A stretch of DNA of 64,000 nt from Pohlia nutans (Eukaryota > Streptophyta > Bryopsida > Bryales > Mniaceae): positions 15,211,501 through 15,275,500 of the forward strand of contig CM040087.1 of NCBI GenBank assembly GCA_022496805.1. Direction: 5' to 3'. A model generated the notes under the pieces. That model saw only the letters and a list, made by a program, of their open reading frames with translations, did no database searches and was not told where the DNA came from. Positions 42,232-54,600 of the stretch are shown here, in pieces (positions within the stretch are counted from its first letter, which is position 1; each line of letters opens with the position of its first letter). A program made the position numbers and the translations under genes.

Positions 42232-43972
42232 AGGACCTAACAAAAGTAATACTTCTTTTGCAAAAAGAATGAGGTATGTATCCCTAGGTGCACTCTACAT
42301 TATGTTTGAGAATCACATGCGTTCATGACCCCCTTCTAAAAACCCCATTTTCTAGTTGCTGCCCTTGTAACTTTCTAGAAAATGGTCATTTGGGCGTTTA
42401 GGGGCTAAGCTAAACCCCTCCCCCCTCTCTTAGCGTGTGTGGGTGCGGATGCTCTTAGATCACCATCACTTTTTTTTAAAGAAAATTACAAGAGCTCTGG
42501 CATCAGTTGTCATTTCTTCTTTTTGGGATTTGTCATGTTATGAAGAGTGCCGTGCATAACTACAAATGAAAGTCCAAAGCAATGGGAGGGAGGAATGGAC
42601 GCTCTGAGAGAGTAAGCAGCGCGGGGGCGGAAGCTTTGATGGGAGGGTGTTGAAGTCGTAGCACAAGCAGGGTGATTCCAATGTTTTGTGTACCAGTGTG
42701 CGTTTTCGTATGAGCTAGGAGGCTGGTTTCAGATCTGAGTTTGCCTGCTGAGATTGGATCCTTTCAGTTGTTAGTGAGACCGATCAATCTTGGTAGCACC
42801 AGATCTGCGTAGATCAGGTGTGGATCCGCTGTGTATCACCATTGCTGAGCATGCTGGGGGTGAACTTGAGCAAGTGGAGCGCTCAACACGGACTTGCATC
42901 GAATTTACTCTTTTCTGAGTATGCCACATTCTGATCAGGGAGCCATCTAGGAGAGGAGACGTTGGACGAATCGTGCTGGAGAGACACGGATCGAAGCAGC
43001 TGGCACGATTACTGAAGCGAGCTGCGTGACCGGGCTGCATACCAGCGCTCATCTTCTGGTTGGCCATACTCACCCACAACAGAACGGATCGCGCATCCAG
43101 TAGAGACGAAGACTCAACCACACTCCACATCCTTCGAGAACAGCACCATCAACACCCAAATATCCAAACAACCGTGTTCTGCCCATCGCCACACCTTATG
43201 ATCGACCACAACTCCCAGCTCCCAAATCCGGTATCCCTAACCCACCTTCCTTCTCCCATTGCCTGCATTCTCTTCACTTCCGCTGCTTGTTTGTATACCT
43301 GCAATCTCTGCCTTAGATTCAATCCAAGATCCACTAAGCTAAGCAAAGATTGGAGCACTCTAACTCATGCAATCAACGCTGAATACCCGACTGGAATACT
43401 CCAAGACAGATGCGAGATCTGCAACACGACCAGCAACAATAACCAACCCGAACAGAGAACGCTGAGACAAGTGCCTAACCCACAACAACAAAATAGCAAC
43501 GCCAAAGATAAGATCCCTAACCTTGAAGTGTTCAATCTTATCCTCTTGCATTTCATTACCAGTAAGTATTTCTGTCATTTGTCGTTTATTTTCAAGCCCA
43601 AAACTTGTATTAACCACATCCATACTGCTAAGTATGAGAAAAATAGCAAAATCTGTGGATTAGTGTGGCAGCCCAACACCAAAGCAATCGTGCATGCCTC
43701 TGGCATTACCCCGATCCACAACTTCTCAACCCCGTTCTTGACATCGAAGAACATCAGAGACCCAGGTACGCATACTAACTTACTCTTGTCTCCTTATTGC
43801 TCCATTTTTTTTGTTGCCCTATTTCTCCATTTTTTTGCTCCCTTATTACGATATTCTTGGTCTTGGATTAAAAACTCTCTGTTACAACCTTCACTCCTCC
43901 CTTGCCTCCTATATTTGCACCTTTGGCTCCCTGCATTGTAAGCAGAATACAGGGATCACTAACTCAACCATG
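42232..43972 (+). other. Leader region of the LINE; left boundary not found
   Basis: From about 42580 the DNA becomes GC-richer and leads without another gene into ORF1 at 43973, so much of it is probably the LINE 5' UTR with an internal promoter. A 293-codon open frame (43060-43941) has no motif and overlaps the region just before ORF1. A GGTGCGGATGCTCTTA at 42441-42457 looks like a solo PIF/Harbinger-type end. No target duplication could be paired. Confidence 0.4.
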
Positions 43973-46631
43973 GAGACGCAACAACCTGATTGGATAAATT
44001 CTGCGAGAGAGAAACAAACCACAGATATGGACGTTGACTCACCAACGGTTCATTTGAAGAAGCTCATCGACGCTAGAGCTGCTAGAGAGGCTGCAGCCGG
44101 CAATAGCAAAAAAAGTAACAACGCCACACATAGCCACCTTTTCGATTTAAGAACCGACACGATCATGGCCAATGCCGATCCCAACAGCGACATAGACGAG
44201 CGAGCCCAAAATACGGAAGAAAACAAGAGAGAGCGCAGTCGCAAAGAGGCTGCGGATTCAGCAACGGAGTTCCATAATTTGCGTGACCAGAGGAACCCCA
44301 ACGAAAAAATGAGCACCATCGACCAACCCCGCAGCCACAACGGCGAAACCCGTGGCCGTAATACCAAGAAATCCAATCCCACAAGGGCCAACGACCGAGG
44401 AAGGAGTGTCAACAAGCAAGAGACGAGCAGCGCCAGAGAACGTAGCAGAAGCGTGAGTAAGAAGGGGATCAACAACGTCAATAATCACACTGCCAACACG
44501 AGCAGAAACGAAGAAGGCAACATCAGGGGACACAGTAAAGGTGCGAGCAACCACGACAGGAACACCCAAGACCACCGTAATGAAGAATCGTCCCAGCTCA
44601 AGCAAACCAACACCAACACCAAGGGGAGAGGCGACAGCAGCGACACCCACGAAGACCAGAACAACAGCCAAGGTGACCGAGACAAGGCTATCGGCGCAAT
44701 CAAGATAGGAGTAGACAACACAAGAAAAGGAGCGCCGATAGGAGCAAAAGCAGCAGACACAAGAGGTAAGAATAGCGGGGCGAGAGACGAAGGGAGCGAT
44801 AACAGCAACGGAGCGGCCGAAGGCAGAGACAACAAAGACGGTGGTGCGAAGGGCGGAGGGAGCGATTACAGCAACGGATCAGCCAACGGGAGAGGCATCA
44901 ACGACAGAGGAGCAAGAGGCAAAGGACAGGGAGCGAAGGAAACGCAAAACAAAGGCAACGAGAGTGACAGTAGCATGCACGATGACCCAGCAGACGAAGA
45001 CTCTGACTCTGTAACCCATGACAAGGTAAACCCCCCTAACACTAAGTTAACAAACGTGGTGCTTGGACCACGCAAGCCAAAGTTTTGGCTTGGGTTTAGC
45101 CACATGGAAAGACTTGGCATAGAAAATGAAGAGGATGTTATCTTTATGGACGAAACCCTAGAAGACATGGTAACTAGGGGCATGATTAGAGAAGAAGCCA
45201 TAGAAGCTCGTGAGGCAATCGTGGCATACCCACGCACCCCACAAATCCTTTACCCCAAAGAACGGGATGATGGAATTGTGGGGCAGCATTTTAACCTCAC
45301 CCAAATTCCTTTTAGCATTCCGGTTAACCCCGATACCGGTCTAGCTCTTGACTTTCACATAGAAATTCATTTTGAAATGAATTTAGAAACCCCAATTCTT
45401 CATGATGATGCCAAGAGCATAATTGATAATAGACTTAATGACATAAACATTCCTCTTGGCCATGGGATCATAGATCCCATGGCGGTACTATGTTATAGTG
45501 CCAAACGTGGAGGACAAAGAGGGGTTTGGAGTGGAGTTGTCAAACTCCACCTCCAAAACCCTGAAATTGATGGGATTAAGATGCTTCAAGGGTTGCGCCC
45601 CTTTGTCTTATCCTACGACATCATTGACGAAAAAACTCACTTTCCTTGCACAAATTTTTTTTTGGGTAAGGTTTGTAAGAGCTTTCATAACATTGCTAGG
45701 AATGATAGTCTAACGGTTAAGATTAAAAGCGATAACCTCCTTGACACCACCGCTAGCTTCCTCTTCCATGACATCTTGAGGAATAGCTTCCTCAAGAAAC
45801 ACGATTTTGAAATAGTGGATGTCCAAAAGAAAACCCATGAAAGTCATGCGTTCATTCTTGCACCCTCTCCTAACCAAGCCGACAAAATTAGAATTCATCA
45901 TGTGGCCGCTAATCACAAGGTGATTATGCCACAAAAAAAAGGTGTTTAACACACCACGTATCTCTCCCGAGGCCAAGGCCAAGAAAGACGCCTTGTCCCT
46001 CACACTTTCTTATCTTCCCATTTTGATGTCGGTGGTTGACACCACCAAGGCAATCATCAAAACCATGGAAAGCAAGAACGTTGCCTCCGTGTGGTTTCAT
46101 AGAGAAGTGGGTACTTTGCACAACGGGAGTGCAAATGTACAATGTACTAACCCTATAGTTTATAGGTCTTTTGTGAACAAGACATTTGTGATTGGAGGCC
46201 ACTATGTTTTGTTTGCACCACATCGTAGGAGTCTTGATGGCATTGAACCCCCCACTAGAGAGTTCATGGAGAAGTGGGGCTTCAATGATATTAATGCGGC
46301 TTTGGTAAATACCGTTACCACATTGGTAACGGCTACCACCTCTATCACCAAAGAAGATGTGAAGAAAATTTTGAAGGAAGACATGAAAACAATATTGGAA
46401 GACAACAACAAGAATATGAGGGAGGAGAACTTGAAGATGAGGAAGGATTTGGAGGTGTCCATGGAGAAGAAATTAAATGAAGAAAGGATTTTCAATGACA
46501 CCAAGCACGATGAACTACAAGCAAAAATTGATGCCGTTCATATGAATATTATGAAAGCAATCCAAAGTCTTGGAGACATCAAGAGTAGTGCTTCCCGCCC
46601 CGCCATAGAGTATTCAAAAAATGTAGATTGA
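43973..46631 (+). pseudogene. LINE ORF1 (RNA-binding-type protein), one frameshift
   Basis: ATG at 43973 (METQQPDWINS). About 350 residues are low-complexity and hydrophilic, rich in Asn, Arg, Gly, Asp and Ser, with repeats such as GARDEGSDNSNGAAEGRDN. A folded region begins near 45080 (KPKFWLGFSHMERLG) and includes GVWSGVVKLHLQNPEIDG and MLQGLRPFVLSYD, reminiscent of nucleic-acid-binding ORF1 domains, though I could not assign a family. At an A8 run (45933-45940) the frame must move by +1 to continue as VFNTPRISPEAKAKK and a second folded part, FHREVGTLHNGS ... GGHYVLFAP. It ends in a charged coiled coil (EDVKKILKEDMKTILEDNNK) and a TGA at 46629. The shift is most simply a 1-nt insertion; without it the protein would be about 885 aa. 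Its base composition is balanced, unlike ORF2. Confidence 0.75.
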
Positions 46632-46639
46632 ACAAAGTC

Positions 46640-47110
46640 CAAAGAGTAGAATACATAGTACTTTTTATACTTCCTAGTATTCTTCCCTACTTCCTACTAT
46701 ATACTATATATTATCTAGTATTTATTCAGTATTTATATGGCATACTATCTAGTATTATACAGTATAGAAATATCAAATATATATATACATACCTTTTTGG
46801 TATACATATAGTGTAATACTATACACCATATATAAAAAGGTATATTATAAAACCAAAAAATACATATACGATTACACAATACTTTTGTGTACAAACACCA
46901 ATACAAATACCAATACAAATACCAATACAAATACCAATACAAATACCAATACAAATACCCACATAAAAACCCATACAAATTTCAACACAAATACCAAAAC
47001 AAATACCCATACAAATACCTATACTAATACCAAACCCAAAACCAAAAACAGAAACAAATCAAACAAACATAACAAAATAAATAAAAACAATCAACATACA
47101 AAATACATAA
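46640..47110 (+). repeat. A/T- and A/C-rich spacer with an (AAATACCAATAC)n microsatellite
   Basis: Between ORF1 and ORF2. 46640-46860 is TA-rich (TACTATATACTATA-like). 46895-46960 holds about five and a half copies of the 12-mer AAATACCAATAC. 46960-47110 is A-rich with stops in all frames used by ORF2. The Asn-Thr repeat frame through it is not a credible protein. Confidence 0.85.
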
Positions 47111-50100
47111 CACATAAAACAAAAAAAAAGAAATACAAGACCCAAAAATAAAACCAAACAAAATAAATGGACTCGGCCTAACGGCCTCGTCCAAAAAAAA
47201 CACCATCAACAACAATGGACTAGGCCCACCGGCCTCGTCCAAAATAAACAAAGAAAAAGGCAAAAAGAAAAAATAACTCAAAAAACTCCCCTGAAAAGAA
47301 ACTTTTTACATCAATTATTAATATTATGCGGTGACATTGAATCCAACCCCGGGCCTATGCCCGACTTACTAAAAACACATCCACCTACACATAAAAGAAG
47401 AGCGAAAACTTACTTTATACCAAGCACGATTAAATTACAAACAGAATACCAGCACTTAGCAAAACAATTTGCACCTATTCTAAATATAACCCATCCAAAT
47501 CATGCAGAAGCCAGTAACGACTATCCACACATATCAAATTATATCCACCAAAATCAACACCATCCAACACCAAGAATTCTATACGCACTCATAGTTACAA
47601 TAAGTCCATCAAAAGAAACATGTGATCAGCTTCTAATACAAATTTCCAACCCTGACTGGACAACATTACTGCTAGAAAGAATATCCTTACTCCAAAACCC
47701 ACCGAAAAGACACATATTAACTACACATCCATATACAGAATTTATAAACAATAATCAAAACATAATAAACCCACCAAATACAATTCATAAAGAAATTTAT
47801 GCTTTTATCCACCAACATAATGGTACAATAACCCTTCAAAACATGATTGATGAATTCCCATTCCTCCCCATCAAATTGTTAGAAGAAACATTAAAAATAC
47901 ATGAACCATTACTAGAATACACTCACCCACCACCAATCCCAAACCTACCTATAATACAACCACAAGAAATACGTACAACTAACCACAACACAAGACTTAT
48001 CACATGGAATGCAGCTTCACTAAATACGGCCCTTTCAAATCTTCAAGAACTAATCAACACACCGGATGAACCCGCTATCATCACAATTCAAGAAACTAAA
48101 ATAACTGCTACAAAATCCACCAAATACATACAAAATCTATTTCCAAAATACAAATTAATTTTTAACAACACACACACCCTAACAAGATGCATGCAACAAC
48201 GAATGCCATACATACCCGCTAGAGGAGGTCTCCTCACACTAATACACCAAAAATACGCGTACCCCGGCAACATCACTAAAATCCCAACTCCCAAAGAAAT
48301 ATCACCATATTTACAAATTATAAAAATAAACAATAATCCACTACAAACTTGGCTAATTATTCACATGTATATGCCATCTCATGTAGAAGATATACAATAT
48401 ATACCATTGATCCAACAAAACATAACACAACAAATCAATGCACATCCAAATACCGCATACATAATGTGTGGAGATTTTAATAGAGACATAGCACTTATTG
48501 GACATAAAAATAACACTGACACACCCCCACCACAAATAGAAGATATAGAATGGAGAACTTTGACAAATAATCTCCAATTAGAATATATCCCAACAAACTA
48601 CCCATATTCCAGACAAGGGGGTCAAAACTATAATCAAACCAGCCTAATAGACGGATACTATATCAAAACACCAGATAATACTTTATACACATCAACCACA
48701 GACAAAGACCACAACCTTAACTCTGACCACTCACTAGTAACACTACACATACCACCGAACACCTTATTAGCAAGACCCATTCCAATAACAGATAAAACAA
48801 CAAGAATTCTAAACCCCATACCACAAGAAAATATGGAAAAATTCAAAATAGAATATTTCGAAGAAAATGCTCTACAAATAAATGAACTCGTCACAATACT
48901 ATCAAATGATCAACTAACAGACATCCAATGACAAACATCATGTTCAAAACTAGACCACTTGATACAAAAAATATCAGACAAAATTCAAGAAACCTGTAGT
49001 GCACCACCACTTCCAACACTAACAAATCGTACCTCTCAACAAGGAGGCTTTCTACCAAGAAAACTACAAAAATCATGGAAAAAACAACTATCCACCTACC
49101 ATCTCATTAGAAAAACAATCTATATAACAAAAAATACACAAAACTGGCAAACACATCCAATAATTGAAGAATTAAAAACCCATACAAATGTAAACATCCC
49201 ACCACTCCCAATCCAAGAACATGACCAAATAGAATGGATCCAATCATTACTAGAAATAGCCAAAACAACAAAAATACAAGCACGAAAAATCACCACAAAA
49301 TACACCCAAAGCTGTATAAAAAAGGCAATTCAAAAATACAGACAACTATACGACAAAAGCCCAAAGAAAATAAACAAGAAAGTCTTCAAAAATCAAGAAA
49401 CACCACCACTAGATTGCATTATGGACAGAAACAACAACATACTGACTAACCCAGAAGACATAGCAAACGAAATCCACATACAACAATCAATTAGCAATAG
49501 ACCTACAGTACCAACATACTACTACCAACCCGAACACGCAGTACATTGTACTTGCGGAGTTAGACAATACCCATGGCACGACCTAGATGGTTTTGTAATA
49601 GAAAAAAGAGGACATCCACAAACACCACTCTATAAACACTTTGATAAAGAAACATATGAAATGTGTCTTAAAAACCTATCCAACAACAAAACACCAGGCC
49701 CAGACAAAATTCCCAACTCAATACTAAAAAACATGCCCGAAAACTTCCAAAAATTACTCTTTTTATTTTTCACTCATTGCTACAAACAAAAACAAATCCC
49801 AGCCTCATGGAAAATTAGTTTAACCATACTACTGTATAAAAAAGGAAATCCAGCACAACTGCCAAACCACAGACCAATAGCACTTGCAAACACAATATAC
49901 AAACTCTTCACCAGTACGTTAACAAACATATTATCAACCTACGGTGAAAAATACCAAATACTACACGATAGTCAAGAAGGATTCAGAGCAGAAAGAAGTA
50001 CAGCAAGACAATTACAACTCCTCATAGCAGCACTAGAAGATGCAAAATTTACAAACCACGACATATATCTACTTTATATAGACTTCAAAAATGCATTTGG

Positions 50101-53100
50101 CTCACTAGATCATCCAAGACTCCTAACTATAATGAAAGACCTTGGATACCCAGAAGATGTAATTATGCTAGTTGGCAACATCTACTCCTATTCTAACACC
50201 ATTTTTATCGGTGAACACTTTGGTAAAACAAAACCAATACCGATTCAAAGAGGAACCATATAAGGAGATACACTTAGTCCATATCTTTTCATAATTTTTC
50301 TGGAACCACTCTTGAGATGGCTACAAAGAGGGGAAAATGGCTACAAATTTGGTACATCAGAAATCCAAATTAGCTCTGCAGCATACGCGGACGATTTAGT
50401 AGCTATATCAAACAATACAAAATCACTACAAATACAACTAAACAAAATCGACAAATTCTGTGAATGGGCGGGCATGGACTTGGGAGTCACAAAATGCGCC
50501 GTTACCGGTTGCCCAAATAAATCCAAAATGCCACCAAACAAATTTAAAACCCACATCACAAACCAAAAAATCAATTATAGAGACCAGACATTACCAGTAC
50601 TCCATCAAAATGAACCGTATGTATACTTAGGCATACAATTAGTTCCAGCACTAAAATGGAAACTCCAAACACATATCACCACAACTAAAATAATAGACCA
50701 ATGTAAACAATTATCAAAATGCCCTGCCACCATCAAACAAAGAATCAGTATGGTGGACACAGTAATCAGAGCGGGCATAGCCTACAGCTTCTTCGCAGTC
50801 CCATACTCACTACCAACCATTAAAAAACTTGACAAGAAAATTATTGCAATCCAAAAAACAATATGCGGACTACCTAAAAGCACCGCAAACATAATAACCC
50901 AACTTCTCCATGATTTATTTGGACTAGAAGCCTTCTCTCTAAAAAATGCCTACCTTAGATGCATTGGGGAACAACTTCGTAATGCACTTAACGACAAAGG
51001 AAGACTAGGAATAATATATAAAGGACTTATACAACACATACTTGTCAAAGCCGGAGGTGCCGATTCCATCCCAAGAATTAAACGTCAAGACTGCATTACA
51101 TCACCTACAACACGTACATTATTCATTCTGAAAACAGAAATTGGTATACACCTTAAAAGCACTGAAGAAAACTTTCAACTCGACATGACTGAACTAGAAC
51201 GAGAATGGCGATCTGCAGTCATAAATGACCTACCACAATTAGACCCAAAACTCTCCATTAAATTATTATATAAATTAATGGCACACAAAATTTACAATAT
51301 TAATCAAATCATCCTCCCCAATGGCACAAAACTAATGTCACCAGAGGAATTTAAAATATACTATCAAAATCCAACTAAACTAGACAAAAGTGCACTAAAC
51401 ATAGCAGAACAACTCTTCTGTGAACCAAAATGTGACGAAGATTGTCCAAATCCATGTCAAATACACTTACCACCTCGTACACTAAAAGAAAAATACAAAA
51501 TATATAACCACATAATAATACCTAGAACACCAATAAATCCCGTACAAGTCCCTCAACCTCTACAACAACCAGCCCCACCACAAAACATAAAAAACGATCC
51601 CATAAGATTCCCCATTCACACAATATTAAACCACAAAACAATTACAACAAAAGATAAATATAAAATACCAAAAAAATACAACACCTATCTATGTCAATGG
51701 ATAGATTCAAGCCACATAACATACAATAAATGGTTACAACAACGCGAACTATTTCCACTAAATCTACCAACAGTAATAAACCATAACCTAAACCTACTTA
51801 CAAAATATTATATAGAACTTAAAAACAAACACTACCAAGACATTATAAATACACAATTCACACCCGAACAAAATAGAGACACAAGACACATCCCACCCCC
51901 AACAATAATCCCATACATTAAAACATCCACAATTGAATGCAACCCAGAAAGAGACATAGACACAAACAAGTGCACCATTCAAACAAAAAATGATAGAACC
52001 CACATATATAATGACACCGGTAAATATATCACCACCATTCAAACTACAAGAATAAAATGGTTATGGCAACAATATAACAATAACAAATACAACATCCACA
52101 GACTAATACCAGCTATACAAACATTTGAAACAGAAGTAGTCTGGTTATATCAAAGATACAAACACAAAAACCACAAAAAGCATACAATAAAAACACCACA
52201 CCATACCATTCCATCCAACATCCTAGATACACTAATAACAACATTTAATATAACACATTCATACTTTTCCTCACCAATTACATGTTCCATGAAATCTACC
52301 CAATTCTACTCAACATTCGCTAGAGACACGATTTTTGGCTCACTAGGAACAGCCTTTCAATACAAATGGAAAGGTATTGGATATGCTCACCCAAATGACG
52401 CCGAAACAGCACAACAAGCAATACATTGGGCTAGACTAGCAGCAAAACAAGACCCAAAAACTGTCACCATTTTAGCAATTCCAGACACCAACTGGTATCA
52501 AAACCTATCACCATACAACGGACCCTTCCCAGATACGCACTCCATTATACATTTTGCCGCGGACACCATTACATATCATGAACCAACAATTCCATTAGTA
52601 CCTAACAAAACCCGAAGCGAACCACTTGCAATACACATATGGTGCATTCACCATCAAAACAATAACATTGGCACAATAAACCAAATAAACACCATAAACA
52701 CAGCAATTGAAAATTTACAAATTTCGCAATACCATATACAAACAGCACCACCAACACCATTAGACACAAAAGTTAACAAAAGCATTAAATGGAACAAACT
52801 AATATACCCACATCACAACAATTTACAAAACATATGGGTAGATCCCCTTCCAAATTTTGAAATAAACACTACACTAAAATTTCTACCACAATACAGCTAT
52901 TACACAGATGGATCCTTTTTACCACCTGAAGAAGCTGATGATGGCCATTGGAAAAAAGAAAAAGCTGGATATGGAATCTACAACTCATCTAAACTAGATG
53001 TACAAATATCAAAAAGATTGCCTAGACTACAAACATGCTTCAGAGCAGAACTTATGGCCATACATGAAACACTCTCAATAATCACCACTAAATACATACA

Positions 53101-54355
53101 TGAACCTGCACACATCTTTATTGATTGTCTCAATTGTATACATGTTCTAAACACACAACTAAAACACCCAACCCAACAGAACAACCACGCCGATAAAACC
53201 ATATTAGAAGATGTGGTAAAAAAACGAACACAACCAACCACAATATACAAAGTTAAAGCACACGCTAAAATTACCGGAAATGAACACGCAGATCAACTCG
53301 CAAAAGAAGGAACCACGAAAAGAGGCTATCAAAAAGCAGCAAGTTCATACGAATTTGCACACACCACACCGTACTACTTCCAAAAAGACACATGGCCCGG
53401 TCGTATCAAACGACCAGACAAAGGACCAGTTAGATGTTTGGAAGAATACATAAAGAAACATGACCGAGAAACTAACCTCGAAATACTGGCAGAAGACTTT
53501 CCCAACATTAACAAATGGACAACAAACTCCATCATAGACAACGAAATGTCCAATGACTTTTGGAAAAATCCAGAAATAACAGACGCACAAAAAACAAGCA
53601 TAATAAAATTTAGAATCGGTCAATACATGGGTAATGCCACAAAACAATTAATTTTCGGCATACAAAGATTCCCTTCTAAAACATGTCCCATCTGTAATTC
53701 ACAAGATGCAGATACTTGGCTACATGTACTGTTACTATGCAAACAACACCATATACACGCACTAAGAACCAAAAGACACAATAAAGCAGTATGGGAATTA
53801 AGAAAATTAATACTATCCTCAAATAAATCAAGATGTTACACTCTCATGAATGCGGGCACATTCTACAATAACCCACAAGAAAACACAGTTCCTCCATGGT
53901 TACTACCATGTACTTGTAATCAACAAAGATGTCAATGTAATGCCAAATTCAAACCAGATATATTATGCATTAAAGGCCTCCCATACCAAAGCCCACCGCC
54001 TCTATACCCCTATGATAATCTAACCATACAATTCATAGAATTCACATACACAAACGACAGATTTTCACCAGAAACAATTGGCAGGAAAATTGTAAAATAC
54101 CAACCTCTAATTAACAATATCATACAACAAGGCTGGAAAGTAGATCCCATCATAGTCATTACAGCTGGAGCCAGAGGAACCACACACGTCCCCTCAATGA
54201 AACAACTTGAAACAAAATTCAACATTTGCGAAACCTCCATAAAACACACATTCAAAGCAATAAATACCATTGCCATACAATATGCCGGATCTATCCTTCT
54301 ACATAAAAGATGTATAGAAAATAATCAAACAATACCAACAGACGTAGTACACTAA
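47111..54355 (+). pseudogene. LINE ORF2: 2A motif - APE - RT - MTase-like - RNase H - CCHC - RLE, two in-frame stops
   Basis: One frame is open from 47111; its first ATG is 47357, and it runs to TAA at 54353, broken only by TGA 48929 and TAA 50261. Numbered from 47357 it has 2,332 codons. Upstream in frame is CGDIESNPGP (47327-47356), a 2A-type motif. APE endonuclease is at about 213-460: TWNAASL, IQETKI, GDFNRD, SLIDGYY, NSDHSLV. Reverse transcriptase is at about 770-1060: NNKTPGPDKIP, NHRPIALAN, YIDFKNAFGSLDH, GDTLSPYLF, AYADDLV (about 1010). Around 1355 is a Cys cluster CEPKCDEDCPNPC. At 1635-1710 is a block resembling PCIF1-type methyltransferases. RNase H is at 1848-1985: YYTDGS, RAELMAIHE, IDCLN, GNEHADQLAKEG. 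A CCHC finger begins at 2110 (CPICNS, then RHN), and a restriction-like nuclease at 2199-2290 has KPD, IEFTY and KIVKYQPL. The stops make this copy inactive, yet every catalytic motif is preserved. Confidence 0.88.
47169..47240 (+). repeat. Duplicated GGCC stem-loop ahead of the 2A motif
   Basis: GGACTCGGCC-TAAC-GGCCTCGTCC (47169-47192) and GGACTAGGCC-CACC-GGCCTCGTCC (47217-47240) are two near-identical units 48 bp apart. Each can form a stem GGAC..GGCC/GGCC..GTCC with a 4-nt loop. They stand out as the only G-rich segments in a very G-poor region. In the ORF2 frame each encodes WTRP.GLVQ. A structural role in ORF2 initiation is possible. Confidence 0.6.
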
Positions 54356-54416
54356 AAGAGAGGGGGGTAGTGGTGAAAACCACTGCTAGCCACTCTTTTC
54401 AAACAACTAGCTCAGC

Positions 54417-54600
54417 TTGTCTCAGGGGATAGGACGGGCCGGTTGGTTGGTACAACTTTCTTGCCATGATAACTCAATAGCAGCACCAAGCCATGTGTAT
54501 CACACCACTGCTCAACGAGCCCAACTGGTTTCGAACCCGGACCACATAATTGTGATACAACGCCCTTCGCCAACCAACCAAGAACTCATGACTTGGTGAT
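54417..54600 (-). repeat. tRNA-like sequence in the LINE 3' UTR
   Basis: On the minus strand, GGTTGGTTGGCGAAGGGCG (box A-like, near 54580-54562) is followed after a short arm by CCGGGTTCGAAACC (box B-like, near 54545-54530). This is tRNA spacing. It may be a SINE that shares its tail with this LINE, or a tRNA-derived 3' domain of the LINE itself. On the + strand ATGTCTCAGGGGATAGG opens a short frame of no significance. Confidence 0.4.

Noticed and set aside
43060..43941. 293-codon open frame upstream of LINE ORF1 as a third protein
   Set aside because: No motif and low complexity in parts. It ends near the ORF1 start and is more simply 5' UTR.
46885..47151. 88-codon Asn-Thr repeat protein
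   Set aside because: Produced entirely by the AAATACCAATAC microsatellite and A-rich spacer, and in a different frame from ORF2.
48929..50263. Reassigned stop codons explaining the in-frame TGA and TAA in ORF2
   Set aside because: Host genes in the window end normally with TAA and TAG, and the other LINE and Tc1 frames end with TGA or TAA. A variant code would be needed for one element only.
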